Positions 50,601 to 62,468 of a stretch of DNA of 64,000 nt are shown piece by piece. Made by a program: the position numbers and the translations under genes. The DNA comes from Pipra filicauda (taxonomy: Eukaryota > Chordata > Aves > Passeriformes > Pipridae), in NCBI RefSeq assembly GCF_003945595.2, contig NW_024105087.1, positions 3,973,001 through 4,037,000 of the forward strand, in the 5' to 3' direction. Each line of letters begins with the position of its first letter. Within the stretch, counting starts at the first letter, position 1. Below the pieces are notes generated by a model that saw only the letters and a list, made by a program, of their open reading frames with translations, had not been told where the DNA came from and ran no database searches.

Positions 50601-52841
50601 TTTTGTTAAAATAAAACAGAAAAAAAGAACTTGTGCCGTAATCAGTCTTGTTAAAAACTTGTAAATATCTAGTGAGTTTAGTGCATTGGAATGGAGAAGC
50701 AGCACATCTATAAGAAAACAAATAAAGAGGGAAGGACTTAAAGAACAGAGCTGTATGTGGAAATAAAGAGAAGGCAATAAAAGGGCAGAAGCTTATTCAG
50801 TGTATGTTTTGGGAATAGTGATTAAATACTGAATCAAATATAACAGTAGTAACTGTATTACTAAAATGAAATGCTGCTGAATTGTGCATTTAAGCTTTGA
50901 ATTCCTTTTGAAAGTTTTGATGACTTTTGACAAACCACACAAGCCTCTTTCAAGGGGCCAAGGATACCTCCTTTGGCTCATCCAAATGCAGAGCAGAATT
51001 TGGCCCTTCAGCTTTAGGATACTATCAGAAGCTCTAGGCAGAATTACAGTCTTGCTGTACACAGCTGAGTGTATATAATTCTTTAAGTAAAATTCATGTC
51101 TGATGTGTTGTAAAAGGAATGAAAGGTAGCTGTTAATTCCAAGGCATATAAATATGTCAGTGGGTTTTCATAATGTCTTAATAAATTACAAGAGCAAACT
51201 CAGTGACTCATGATGTCACCAGAACTACATGCTGCTCTGTATTTATTGTAATTATGTACTATACCTCACAGAATTCTTTTACTTTCTACATGAATATAAT
51301 AGGTCCCACTAAAAAATCAAAACAATCCTCATGGATTTCTTATTTTTTTTTTTATTTGCCATGTTCCAGCTGTTTTCTTGTTCTGAGCACTTCTTGAAAC
51401 GAAGAAAATTTTAAAGAAAATGTGCTTAAAAGAACATTGCTGCAACTGCTATATTTATTCACTGAAAAGCTGAAGTAAAATATAGTTTCCAAATATCCTC
51501 AAATTTGGGTGAAGTTCAAATTTTCCTTGGATCCTAGTTTTCTGGCTGGCCACCAGCCCATATCACTAATGGTATAACTAGCTGAAAAATGGAAAAACAA
51601 TTTCATGAAAATTTCAAGATTATTTTGGCTTAGTCCTGAAATGTAAAGATAGCATCAATATCGTAGTTGGTAATGCTTCATTCTTTAGCCTAAAACATAA
51701 ACACAGGACAGGCTAAAGACTTTAGGTAAGTTAAACGTGTGAGACTAATTCAACAGCATTTCAAAACCACTAAAGTAAACTTAGTGTGTGAAGAAGCCCT
51801 TGGCTCTTTAGTGCTCCCTGTCCAAACTGGTTTTTGCTCTCCCAGTTATAAGCTGCAAGTGCAGTTGGCATTTAAGTGTTGTGATTAATTGTTCTTATTT
51901 ATCAAAAAAATACAGTGGGTTGATACATTGAGTTGGCCCTGCTCCCACATGTATGCTCAGGTGCCGAGCTCAATGGTACAGAACCTGTTACTTAAGGTGG
52001 GGAGAGAAGGAAAGAATTCCACACTGCATCCATTTTTTATAGCCCTTGTCTAAGTCACTGGAAATGGTACCTCTGAATTTAATGTGTGTTGATTTGGTGA
52101 CGTGCTTCTCTGAAGATATTAAATAGACAAAACAAATAAAGGACCTCGATGTTTCTCCCGTCGTTACCGAACTAATTCTCCAAGACACCTGTACATGAAA
52201 TCCCCTTGGTCCAGCTGCATGGCCACTCAGGTATTGCTTGCAATGACACAGGTATCTTTTCAATATGGATGCCTTACTTTTCTATCCAGGAAACCCCACT
52301 CCAAACTTCCCATTCCAAAAATAATAGCAGTGTTCAGTCACATTTCATGAAAGCATCTTAGAATTTATATAAACAAGACTAGTGTACATTTCAAAGAATA
52401 TATAAAATGCTGGCGTTTTGCTTTTACTGCAGGGATCAAAGAGCCGATTAAAATTAAAATTTCATGAACTTTAAATTATGCATTTAGTCATAAAAAATAT
52501 TAAAACAAAAAAATTTAAAGCAGCAGGTGTACCTTATATAGTAAGATAAAGTTTAATATATTTTATTAGCTTAAAGGACACAGAATAACTATCTATCCAG
52601 AACTTCAGGCATGCATTTACATAAATATATTAAATTAAGAAAAGCAATTATACACTTAAACATCCTTTTGTCTAAAAAAATCATTAAATCCACAGATTAA
52701 CAATAAATCCAACTCTATGTATTTATCACTTCCAGATACAACTGTTCCATTTCTCAGATATTACACAAATACATTTGTTAGAATTTATATGCATTATACA
52801 TATATTATATATTACATAATAGTGTGTATACATACATGGTG
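47601..52841. other. Intergenic, no gene recognised
   Basis: No exon or named repeat. A-rich stretches lie at 50309-50325 and 51345-51354. 52440-52840 is very AT-rich. On the minus strand that part has an AATAAA at 52562-52567 and could be the far end of an extended HHIP 3' UTR, about 7.4 kb after the stop codon. This is speculative. Confidence 0.45.
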
Positions 52842-53035
52842 TTCAATAATATAATAATAATTTGTAGTTTTTATAGCACTTTTCATTTGAAGAGCTCAAA
52901 GCGCTTTACAAGGATTGATTTGACTAATTTTCAGATGGAAAGTGGAGGCACAAAGATGCAATTATTTCAGGATATATAGAATTTGTGACAGACAGTAACT
53001 GAATTCTCTTGTGAACTTCAGTCATGCTGTCTCCC
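52842..53035 (-). repeat. MIR-like ancient SINE relic
   Basis: The plus strand reads an AAT-rich tail (52845-52861), TTTTTATAGCACTTTTCATT, CTCAAAGCGCTTTACAAG, TTTCAGATGGAAAGTGGAGG and a decayed tRNA-like end. This is the order of blocks in the reverse complement of MIR-type CORE SINEs, found across amniotes (…AGCGCTTTACA…CAGATGAGGAAACTGAGGCA…). Birds retain few such copies, and the decay fits great age. Confidence 0.6.
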
Positions 53036-53104
53036 TAAGAAGAAATGCACATATAGCTTATGTAGTCTATGTAGGTAGACTTGCAAAGACTTGTAAGGTC
53101 TCAA

Positions 53105-53225
53105 ACCAAGAAAGCACTTAATTAATTATATTAATAATGTTAAGCACATGACTTCAGTGAGACTCATATGCTTAAAATTACTTGTGTGCTCCCGGTGCTC
53201 TGCTAGATTGGTGCCTGTATATGCT
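53105..53225. repeat. Relic of ancient palindromic amniote repeat
   Basis: AAAGCACTTAATTAATT, GTTAAGCACATGACTTCAGT, GAGACTCATATGCTTAAAAT and GCTCTGCTAGATTGGTGCC form two imperfect arms around an ACTTCAGTGAGACT centre. This is the layout of a palindromic short element abundant in turtles and crocodiles (arms AGCACTTAAGCATGTGCTTA, centre CCATTGACTTCAATGG). I know the sequence type but assign no family name. Confidence 0.55.
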
Positions 53226-54889
53226 TAGTAGTATAATACAGTTTATAGAAGATACTTAAACCTAGTTTGAATGATATTTTCTAAGCTATTTCCCCACATT
53301 TCAAATGTACATACAGTACCTGACAGCTACTATAAAATAAAACTAATTGAACAGGGGAATGTCACAACAGTAATGTTCTCAAGTGACTGAAGTTTGCTAT
53401 TTCCTTTTCTGCTTGGCTCCCATTACAATCTAATTGTTCTCAATTGGGACTTGACATTTTAATTCTGCAGTATATTTTGTGGGGGACAGCTAATAGTATT
53501 TCTGGGTAATTCACAGGGTAGGGTTACTGCTTCTGGTGCTAATGGAGATCACTACAAGATACATCTGGTGGCTTAATACCACATGGTTTCTGGTCTTGGT
53601 ATGTCTTGATATGAATTAAGTTAAATCTGCACACCAGTTTTTACTGCCTAGAACATTTTCTTTTTAGCAGCTCCTCCTAGGAATGTTCAGAAAACAGGAT
53701 TGATTGTTACTGCCTTGTGATGCAAAACACCCTTTTGTCCTACAGTAAAATGTATCCTACAGAAAAAAAAATCTCCAAAACAGCCACCTCTCTCTACCTT
53801 CTTTCCAAGAATATTGTGAACACAACCACTGTGTATATTCACAATATTTTGCTGGTGCCTCCTTTCTGAAATTTCCTTGGAATTAAAGCAATTTTTCACG
53901 TAAAATATTTTTTACTTTTTTACTTCTCTTTTCATTGCAAAATGACAATAAATAGTAAAATCTCATAGACCATAAGAGGAACTTTACTATATGATACATT
54001 GGACCCTATTGATAACTTGTAGCAGGTGGAAAGTTGTTTTTTATCAGTAGAAATAGAACTCTTCTCCAGATGACATCTTTTCAGTACTGAGAGCTCTGGA
54101 AGCAGGTGTGTCGCTTGGCTTTCAAACCAATCCGTACAGTGTAATGTGAAGAAAAATTTCCTACAGAAGCCTATGGGAGTTTTCTTTGGGTTATGGAACA
54201 ACAGGATATAAACCAAATAGCAATTACTAATAACTCAGGAGTGAACTGCAGGAAAAAGGTGGATGTGTCAGTTGACCCACTTGTGCTATAAAACAGTAAC
54301 ATTTCTCTTTTCCCAGCAATGGCATTAGAAATACTGTCTGATTAGTCAGTCTGCCCAGTGTAAATCCATGCAGGATTAATCGCTGTGCTAAGATTTTTTG
54401 GATGTCGAAAACATATTAGAGCACAATAAATTCTGTGTGCAGAGTTGTAACTGAAATCAATGAGAACAAAGGCAAGCAGCAAACCCACGTGGAGGACACG
54501 TCTAAGGAGTGTCTGCTCATGTCCCACCCCGTTATTGCTTAGGCCTGGCAGGTCAGTACTGAGGACTCTCACCACTTTCAGTCTCCCTAGTCTTACTAGT
54601 AAGGGCGACAACAACATTTTTGGATTAGGATATAGTCTTGATCGAAATGTTACACCATCCTTACTACATATACAGGAAAAAAAAGGTCTGAAAACACACC
54701 TAATACTGCCAAAATCATCCTGTGTAATACTGGACTCAAAACAGCCGAGGGAACTATTGCAGGGCTGAATCTGCAGTCTTATTCTGGAAAACATTGGGCT
54801 AATGACTGGAGATGCAGCCACAGAGAGGTCATGTGTGCACTGATGTCTGAAGTTAAGATCTTCTGCCAGCTAAGTGGATATCTTTTAAA
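53226..54889. other. Intergenic or distal 3' flank of HHIP
   Basis: No exon can be recognised. The 159-codon minus-strand frame at 54342-54821 is the longest non-repeat frame in the window. It has no known domain, no splice signals consistent with HHIP and no supporting context. Confidence 0.45.
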
Positions 54890-54965
54890 GACTTAATCCT
54901 ATAACTAATGAAGTCAATAGGAGATTTTCAGTTGACATCAATGGACTTGGAGTCAGGCCCTCAAA
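54890..54965. repeat. Relic of ancient palindromic repeat
   Basis: AATGAAGTCAATAGGAGATT, then CAGTTGACATCAATGGACTT and GAGTCAGGCCCTC, resemble the 'CCATTGAAGTCAATGG…CCATTGACTTCAATGG…GGATCAGGCCC' palindromic element of other sauropsids. The element is decayed and no family is assigned. Confidence 0.5.
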
Positions 54966-57264
54966 GATTAAAGTAATCCTGTACTAAACTTTCAGGTGGC
55001 TTCTGCTGTTTCACACCTGTAGCCCCAAAAGTACGTGTCTTATTTCACTGAATTACTCTGTTGTTGAAAACAACAAACTCTTCAGCAGAACAGTATTTTC
55101 TCAATGTTTCTAAAACATTTTGTCCTGAAACTATTTACAGAAATATTTATCAGGTTTTTTTAGCCAGAACCTAGATTAATTGGTATAAATTTTCTTCAAA
55201 TTTGAATCGGAATAAATTTAAAGTGTTGGTTGCCTTTTCGGTGAGAACGTTATTTTTTTTTTAATTGCAAAATATTAGTGAGTTTTATTCGCTTCCTGGC
55301 TTCCTTTTGTCTGTTTTTCCTGAGACGAGGATCATGTTTTAAGTTGCAAAGAAGATCAAAATGGTATAATTCCTAAATAAACTGATACACAGATAAATTA
55401 AAGGATTATAAATTAAAACACATTAATGTCTTTTAAAGAATTTACTTAATTAAGGAAAAATAAGCAGAACAGGATGTCCTCTAACTTGTGTTTTCCATGT
55501 ACACCTAATCTTATAAATGCCTATTTCATGGATACAAGTAGAATTACATTACATTTTTATCACAGTGGGACTTTACACCTGTGAAATTACTTGTTCATAT
55601 TTTCAGAATCTCAATTTTGCATAATTTTACATGAAAAGGTCCTAATTTCTGATCCCAAATTATAGGAAGTGTATACTGAAAAGCAATATTTCAGAATCCC
55701 AGGAATATCATTATGCTTTTCAGTTAAGGCATCTGATCACTGAATTGAAATTGGTAACTTTCTGACAAGCACAGTGACTGTTAAGTGACAAAGTGATTTC
55801 TCCCTTCCCCCAGCTTCAGTCTATCTGTGCCTGAACTTCTCAGCCTGAGCCTGAGCTGTGTGAGACTGGTACTCCTGAACTGTAAATATCCAGCTAAGAC
55901 ACAGTATTAGAAGTCACTATAAAATAACAAAGTTCTGTGGAATGATCAAAAGATAAAAGCCTCAGCCTGCTGGGAAGCCTTTTCGTTGCACGTGTCTGTC
56001 AGGCAGTTTCAAAAATAATAAGCATCACCTGCAGCAACCAGGGGTTATTGATGTTTGCTGTGGTTCTAGAAAGGAAGAAGCTGCAAAGCCAAATGTGGAG
56101 AAGTGAATGAAAGGAGGAGATAAACAGAAGGTGTCATGTTGGTGATACAGAATTTGTCCTCTTAGTTATAACTAACATACACGTATTGCATGACATATAA
56201 TAACCTGTGAGGATTTAAAGGTACAAAGGGTTTGCATCTGTGTCCCTGACTGTTAACAGGAAGAATTTATTCCCAGGGGGAGGGTTTGAGTTAATATTTC
56301 TTATTGGACACATTAGAAAAATGAGTTTACTGATTTTCTGAAATGCAGTGAAACAATTTGGAGCTGATTTTACATAACATCTTTCCGTCTCCTTATATTC
56401 CAATAATATACCTTCTTTCTGATCAGTGGCATTTAAAAAGAGCAAAATGAAAGTTTTCTGTTCCAAAATAATAAAACAGAGGTTTTAAAACTAGCAGACA
56501 CCAGAAATAGAGTTGTGTTTCTTGCAACAGGTATGTTTGTTCTCTTTTAACAGTGGAAAGCCTCAAAGAATGCTTGAAATGTACAATGTGTTGGGAACAG
56601 AGAGGCAGTATCTCCGAATAAAGGAAGAAATGAATGGAATAAAAGATTAGGAGAGAGAGAGACACAGAGACAGAGACAACTTGAGCACATACATAAAATC
56701 CCTTCTGGAGGCCCTTATCTAATTGCCTCATTTATCTAGTTTCATTTATAAGCTCAGTTTTATTCTGGGACACTCTCGGAGGTTGTGTGAGAATGGCTGC
56801 AGAATGACCTAACTGGCAACAGGCTTTCTACAGACCCCTTTTTTTTTTTTTTTTTGTATGCCAATTCTCAGGGCAATTACTGCAGTTGCCCTTTTTATAT
56901 CAGCATCTTGGGTGGCTAGGCCTGGGGTTTGCTCACTCTTTTTAATAGTATAATTTCTTTTGATAAATAAGCAGCTAGGATTTTTTGTGTCTTTTTTTTT
57001 TTTTTTTTTTTGGAGAATGCTTCTTTTGCAGTGGGACTTCCTATGTACATGTGGGCTTAATGCAGATGTTTGCTTTCCCATGATATAAAAGATGATTTAA
57101 AAATGAAACAAAACACTTTCACAAACTATCTCCCCTTTCCCTCTAATCTTCATTTAGATTACTTCTTAGTTTTCAAAGTTTTGGTGGAATGACTCAAACA
57201 GAAAATGTTTTTTAAATAAAATAAGCTGAAGTATTTTGCTTAAATTTTGAAAGTGATTTCTGGG
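54966..57264. other. Intergenic or distal 3' flank of HHIP
   Basis: Nothing gene-like. Contains a GA/CA-rich microsatellite (56651-56677) and two long T-runs listed separately. Confidence 0.5.
56839..57013. repeat. Paired long T homopolymers
   Basis: Runs of 17 T (56839-56855) and 22 T (56992-57013) flank about 136 bp of unique-looking sequence. On the minus strand these are A-tails in tandem. They could be retroposed tails but no source transcript is recognised. Lengths in the assembly may be inexact. Confidence 0.8.
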
Positions 57265-57330
57265 TGCAGCAGAGCTGATATAAGGTTTTGCCATTGATTT
57301 GAATAAGGCCTGGATTTAATTCTTAGCTCT
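57265..57330. repeat. Possible ancient repeat fragment
   Basis: GCCATTGATTTGAATAAGGC, then CTGGATTTAATTC, resembles the 'CCATTGACTTCAATAGGACCTGGATTTCA' end of old sauropsid repeats. Short and decayed. Confidence 0.33.
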
Positions 57331-58660
57331 TACTGGAGTTTTATTTTCTGATTTCACTAGTAAACTAAATTGTCTTTATTATTAAGATCAAAACTCTAAG
57401 ATCATTGTTATCCCTTCTCTGCATGACTGTGGCATATATATTATTGTGAGTCTTCAATTTAGGTGCCATCTGTGGTATTTTTTAAGGAACTAAGCAGTGA
57501 GAAAGGAACTATCACATCTCCCCAGCTGGTTGTTGAAAATAATGTGTCACAGTGGAATTAAAGTTGGGTTTATTTTTAAATATATTTCATTGAAGAAAGT
57601 GTTAAAGATGTTATCTCTGTCAGATATTTAAACGTTGCTAAAATACTTCAGCGACTTTCTTGCTTTGCTGATTATGAAGAGTGTAATAAAACCGCGCTAT
57701 GTGACAGATTTAGACAGCTGGCTCATTCAGGAGAAGTTCACATTTTTGTCACCCACGTTGAATAAGGAAAGATTAGATGCTAAGGTCAATTTACAAAAAT
57801 GGTTGTCAGGACATTTTTTAATTGTAAAACTTTTTGTGATGGAATTCAGGGAAAAGACTAAAGGCAGAAAGCAGCGGAGACAAAGAGCTGCTATTAACCT
57901 ACAGATGCTACCACAGGGTTCATTTTAAGATTGGTCACACTGCTTAGCCAATGAAGTGTTCGTGTGACTATAAGGGACCACCCTTTTCTGGGGTGAGAGG
58001 GCAATTTGGTCTTCATGCTCATTTAATCCCAAGATGTCTTTCAATGGACTGTCAGTTGAATCTACATTGTGCAAAATTATGCATGCACTTTTTAATGCAG
58101 ACCATTGTTCTCTGAGCACTTAACCAAGATTTCTCAACCAATTTCCATGTGGCATGAGGTCACTCGAAACCCAGGCAAACATATATGGAAGGCAAATGTA
58201 ATTTTCTGTTCCTCTGAGCTGGAATGTGTAAGACACAGAAATGCAAGTATCAGTCGCTCTGTAATTTCAGATTTAATGCCTACTAAATGAAGACTGACAA
58301 ATTTCTATAAAGGAAAATTTGTTGCATGTTGCTGCCCTGGAGAGGTAATTTTGCTACTGGAGAGTAATATGGCTACAGTCTTTTAGATCTCATTGACTAA
58401 AGTGTTGTCAATTGTTGATGCATGAGCAGCTGCTTGTAAGGACCACAGGATGTGCACACTGTGGCAATTTTGTTTTCTTGTCTTAGGCAAGATTTTATAA
58501 AAGCCAGATAGTGCAAAGGAAACCTGATAGATGGTAAGTAGTGAGCAAAGAAACTGCCAATAATACCCTAGAGCTGGAGATGAGAGGGTACCAGTTCTGC
58601 ATATACATGTAATTACACTCTTAATACCTTAGAAAACCTGACTATAGCATGTACACCATA
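57331..58660. other. 3' flank of HHIP, nothing firm
   Basis: No exon recognised. A GLI near-match GACCACCCT (57976-57984, one mismatch at the last base) lies about 2 kb after the HHIP stop codon. May be partly transcribed if HHIP uses a distal polyadenylation site. Confidence 0.4.
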
Positions 58661-59938
58661 TTTATTGATACATTTACAAAGACTCAGTTTTGTGTTAGCT
58701 CTTGAAGGAACATTTACATTTAGAACCACATTTGGCAAGAATCACTCTACGATTTGTACAAGTGCCGCCGTGCACAGGCAGCACGTGCTCGTGTGAGCTC
58801 CCGGCCAGGGACGTTCTGTTCAGTGTGACACTGGCAGCAGCCTGCTTGCATAACCTCTTACACTGTCCTGTTACAGTGAAAACCACTTTATGGACACTTT
58901 TAACACATGCTGAAATTTTATTGTGATTGGTTGGCGGTTGGTTTTTTTTCTCATCCGTCGTAAATGAACACAAGTTGACACAAGGATACATTTCTAGATT
59001 AGATCCACAACACATTAAAGTGTGTGTGTTTGCTCTCTCTTTCCCCGTCTTTCCAATTAAGTTGGTGAAAAATGTAACTTTAGTATTTTACAGGACATGG
59101 TAAAGCTGTCTCATCTAGGTGATGTCTATATTATAAAAATAAAATAAAATAATATAAATATGTAACATGAACCCAGTGCCCACCGTTAAATAAAATATAT
59201 GATAAAAAGCAGACCTTCTAGGATGACTGGTTTTGAAATATGCGAATATAATTTAATTATTAAACACTTGAAACAATCTTGATATTAAGCTGCGATAACC
59301 AGATTTTTGCATCTATGCTAGATAAAGAAATGCGTAACATTCTGTAATAGAGTTACATTGATGAAAGTGAAGGTTACAGTCTTACAATGAATTGCCTAGA
59401 TAGGAATGCATTAAGCAGTTCTGAAATATTGTCTCATGATGTAGTTCAGTTCACCTTAGAAACTGTTACAACTGGATTTTATTAAGTCCAGCAGTTTATA
59501 CGGCGATGTTTGAAAACTGCTTCCTCACCGCTCTAATCAGATAAGTACAGACACGAGATTGCTGGGATATCAAAGAATCCATTAAGACATCAGGGAAGTC
59601 CTGTGACGAAAATGTGTTTTACAGTGGAATTGCTTTGTAAACTATTTCTCATGAAGAAATAAATATTAAAAAAGATTCCACTCTCTGCACAACCGTATTT
59701 GTGGTAGCGCGTGTGCATGGGGTATGTGTGCACATATTGGGTATCGGGACGTCTGTGGAGACGTACAGGAATATTTACACACATACGAGGAATTTTTCTG
59801 CACATTTGTGGATATTATACTTAAATTAATAAAGTAACTCAAATCACCGGTATTTGCTGCAGGATAAGAGTCTTTTAAAAATGACAGGATTCAAAACAAA
59901 TGCCCGTTGAGAGTGTAGTTTCCAAACAGTCCCAGGAA
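58661..59938 (-). other. HHIP: Probable HHIP 3' UTR
   Basis: Directly follows the HHIP stop codon on the minus strand. Three AATAAA signals occur (plus-strand TTTATT at 59478-59483, 58917-58922 and 58661-58666), so alternative 3' ends about 0.46, 1.0 and 1.3 kb after the stop are possible. The DNA is AT-rich except for a GC-richer block at 58740-58860. The open frames in it (for example 58695-59015) are not coding by any evidence. The true end cannot be fixed from sequence; a much longer UTR is possible. Confidence 0.45.
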
Positions 59939-60132
59939 CTATACAATATAGCTGGTTAGATCCAGCAAATAGGATGTCATGTCTAGGATCTGATCAAGAA
60001 TACCTGCCCTTGTCACTCTTCGGATGCTTCTATCCACTTGTTCACACTGGGGGCCGAGATAGCCTTTTTTACATAAGCATTTATTAGGCCTTACACAGAC
60101 ACCTCCATGTCGACAGGCAGGGTCACATTTTG
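59939..60132 (-). CDS. HHIP: HHIP, last coding exon
   Basis: Encodes the last 63 residues plus TAG of hedgehog-interacting protein, the decoy that binds and sequesters Hedgehog ligands at the cell surface. The acceptor is TTCCCCACAG (60133 onward, read on the minus strand). The exon supplies the last two bases of an Ala codon, so it joins the preceding exon in phase 1. Residues start KCDPACRHGGVCVRPNKC and LCKKGYLGPQC, a complete six-cysteine EGF-like domain. A basic linker with RRVTRAG and a hydrophobic tail ending LDLTSYIV follow; in HHIP this tail region is linked to membrane attachment. The match to known HHIP carboxy-termini is nearly residue for residue. The stop TAG is at 59939-59941. 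No defects are visible. Confidence 0.97.
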
Positions 60133-62319
60133 CTGTGGGGAAAAAAACCCAGTGATTTTTCTGATTTGTTTAGAACATCACAAACTGAAAAGATGCAGTT
60201 ACACATTCTAGCCTTGTCGTGATGAAGCAAGCATATAAATTAAAAACAAAATAGAAAAAATGAAATATTAGAAGTTGTGAAAGCATATTTTTAAAAGTTC
60301 TAAAATATTAGGGGGAGGAAGTAATTTTGTATGTCTGAGTGGACATCACCTATGAAAGACTGATAAATAACAGATATTTTTTAAATGTCCAATTCCCATA
60401 TTCGGACTGGATATTGGAGTGAATAGAGAACCTATTTCAAAAGACTTCAGGCTCCACATATCTTATAATTTGAAAACAAGATACACATCACACCTAGATC
60501 TAGACCAGTGGTGGTCTACCTCATTCCATTTCTTATGCTGCCATCCCAAAGAAGTCCTGAAGTTGGTGAGACATTTTAGCACCTGGCCATCTCCAAGTCA
60601 GCAAGTGCTGAATCTCAGGTAAACTCCTTTGTCCACACAGAGTTCTGCACTCCACTCTTTCCTTAGCAGAACAGATTAAAACTGAGCAGAGATGCACTCC
60701 CTTGGCTCTTGCATCACTTAACCCTGGGACCAGGATTAAATTCCATTTAGTGAAAAAAGAGCCAGAGTTATTTTTTCAACAGTTTTTATCAGTTATATAG
60801 GTTTTAAAGTTTTCCCCTCTCTCTTTAACAGATGATTTACCTATCGAGTTCTCTGTTAATCAGCTTGCTTCAGCTTTTCAAATATAACTGCTATTTTAAA
60901 TTGTAGCCAGTGTTAGCAAAACTAATAATAACTTTAGTTGTGGAGGTATTTTCTTCTGGAGTAGAGTCATAGCACTGTGATATATACAATGTATCTTTCT
61001 TTCTTTTTTGCAGGCATTATGCTGTTTAGTGTTATCTATTACAATAAACTGTAATATAGATTTACAGATATTTATAATACACTATATAAATACAGGTTTC
61101 TTAATTTTATCCACATGCTTCTTAATGACACTAGAACAAAACTGATATCTCGTAGGGTAATTTTTCTTATTTCAATTATAATAGTGGCTTGAGGTCCAAC
61201 TTAGACCATCTCTGTTAAATGTTGCATAGAATACAGGAAAGAAAGATCCTCATTCTACATGTTTTCTGTACCTTTCTTGTTCATTGTGTCCATCAAATTA
61301 CCTACCATAAACCTGTATTTTTTTAAACAAAACAGATTACTCAAGACCCATTTATGCTCACATTGGAGGCATTTTTTACTTTAAGTTCCACTTAAGGCTG
61401 TAGAATGGGCCTCATTTTCTGAATGTAGGAAAGCTCTGACAAGTGAGGACAATTGAAGGTTGGACAATTTCTCCAACCTGCTTTTGTTGCAGGGTTGTAT
61501 GATGGGCAGCTCATGATTCTTGCCCTAAGATCCATCATTTGTGATTTCATGAATTTCATTTCATTCCAAAGTCACTCCTGCTCATCACTAAAACTCTGGA
61601 GGTTGCTGAAATTTGCACTCGAGGCTTTAAGGACTTCATAGCTGACCCTGCTTCACCAGGGCCCTCCTGAGTGCCCTTCCAACTGGAATTATCCCTGGTC
61701 CATTGTGGGATCCTTGTTCCTGACTCTCCTTTGAGTTCTGCTGCCATTATGTTATTGTACAGCTCAGACATAACCACAGCCTCTGTGGGGCAGTGATAGC
61801 ACAGCTGTGGCACTCCAGGTTCATTCACCTCACCCCTTGGCTGGTGCACCCAACATCTACTTTGACCACAGTTTCTTCAAGTGACTTTTAAAAGCTAAAG
61901 CAACAAGACTTAATGAAATCACTGTAATAAGGGATCACAACAGTGTTCTCCTTTGTGGTAAGTTGTACATAGAATCCTCTTTAACAAACTGGAGCCATTT
62001 CATTTTGTAGGATCAAAATCAAAAAAGTACCAAAACTAAACTTTTCAAGTTCTTATTTACCATCTTTCCTGACAAGGTACCCCTGTTTGACACTGACAGT
62101 GATAATACTGCAAGTGGAAGTTGAATGTCCAAACAAGGAATGTGTATTGACTTCCTTTCATTTTACAGTCTTGGTGGAACAAATAAGAATACTGTTGTAT
62201 GTCATATTTATGCTATTAATTGCATTCTGTACTTAAAACTTCTCTGAAAAAAATAACTGAAAGCAAATTATGACATGTCACTGCTTTTTTCCCTTGTTGC
62301 TATGAATCTATATACAAAC
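60133..62319 (-). other. HHIP: Last intron of HHIP
   Basis: A 2187-bp phase-1 intron with donor GTTTGT (minus strand, ending at 62319) and acceptor CCCCACAG. No repeat was recognised. A GC-richer stretch at about 61450-61870 has a 97-codon minus-strand frame without any recognisable domain or flanking exon logic, and is taken as chance. Confidence 0.85.
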
Positions 62320-62468
62320 CAGTTCTGCAGAAATCTCCTTCCCAGCCTTGATTACAGCAGCATTTTCCTGTGGGAGTGCAGTGCCCATTCCGACAATGCC
62401 TTGAGCATTCAGACGTCAGTATCTGTGCAGGCTGAGCCATTCTTTTGCATTCTTCAGGGACTAAAGGC
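62320..62468 (-). CDS. HHIP: HHIP, penultimate coding exon
   Basis: This 149-bp exon encodes PLVPEEC, a short linker, then ECSRHCRNGHCTPTGKCCC and GWEGDFCRT, the first of the two carboxy-terminal EGF-like domains of HHIP. It begins after acceptor TTTTTATTCAG (minus strand), completing a codon with one base. It ends ACT-G before donor GTTTGT, so 49 full codons lie between split codons. The joined product across the next intron reads RT-A-KC, as in known HHIP. The six-bladed propeller domain that contacts Hedgehog and the amino-terminal part lie beyond the right edge of the window. All expected cysteines are present. Confidence 0.96.

Noticed and set aside
58695..59015. 106-codon cysteine-containing minus-strand frame just downstream of HHIP
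   Set aside because: It sits in the probable HHIP 3' UTR after the true stop codon, has no EGF-like cysteine spacing and no splice signals. HHIP is already complete at 59939.
61556..61849. 97-codon minus-strand frame in the last HHIP intron as a possible extra exon
   Set aside because: The flanking exons join in phase and reproduce known HHIP without it, and no domain is recognisable.
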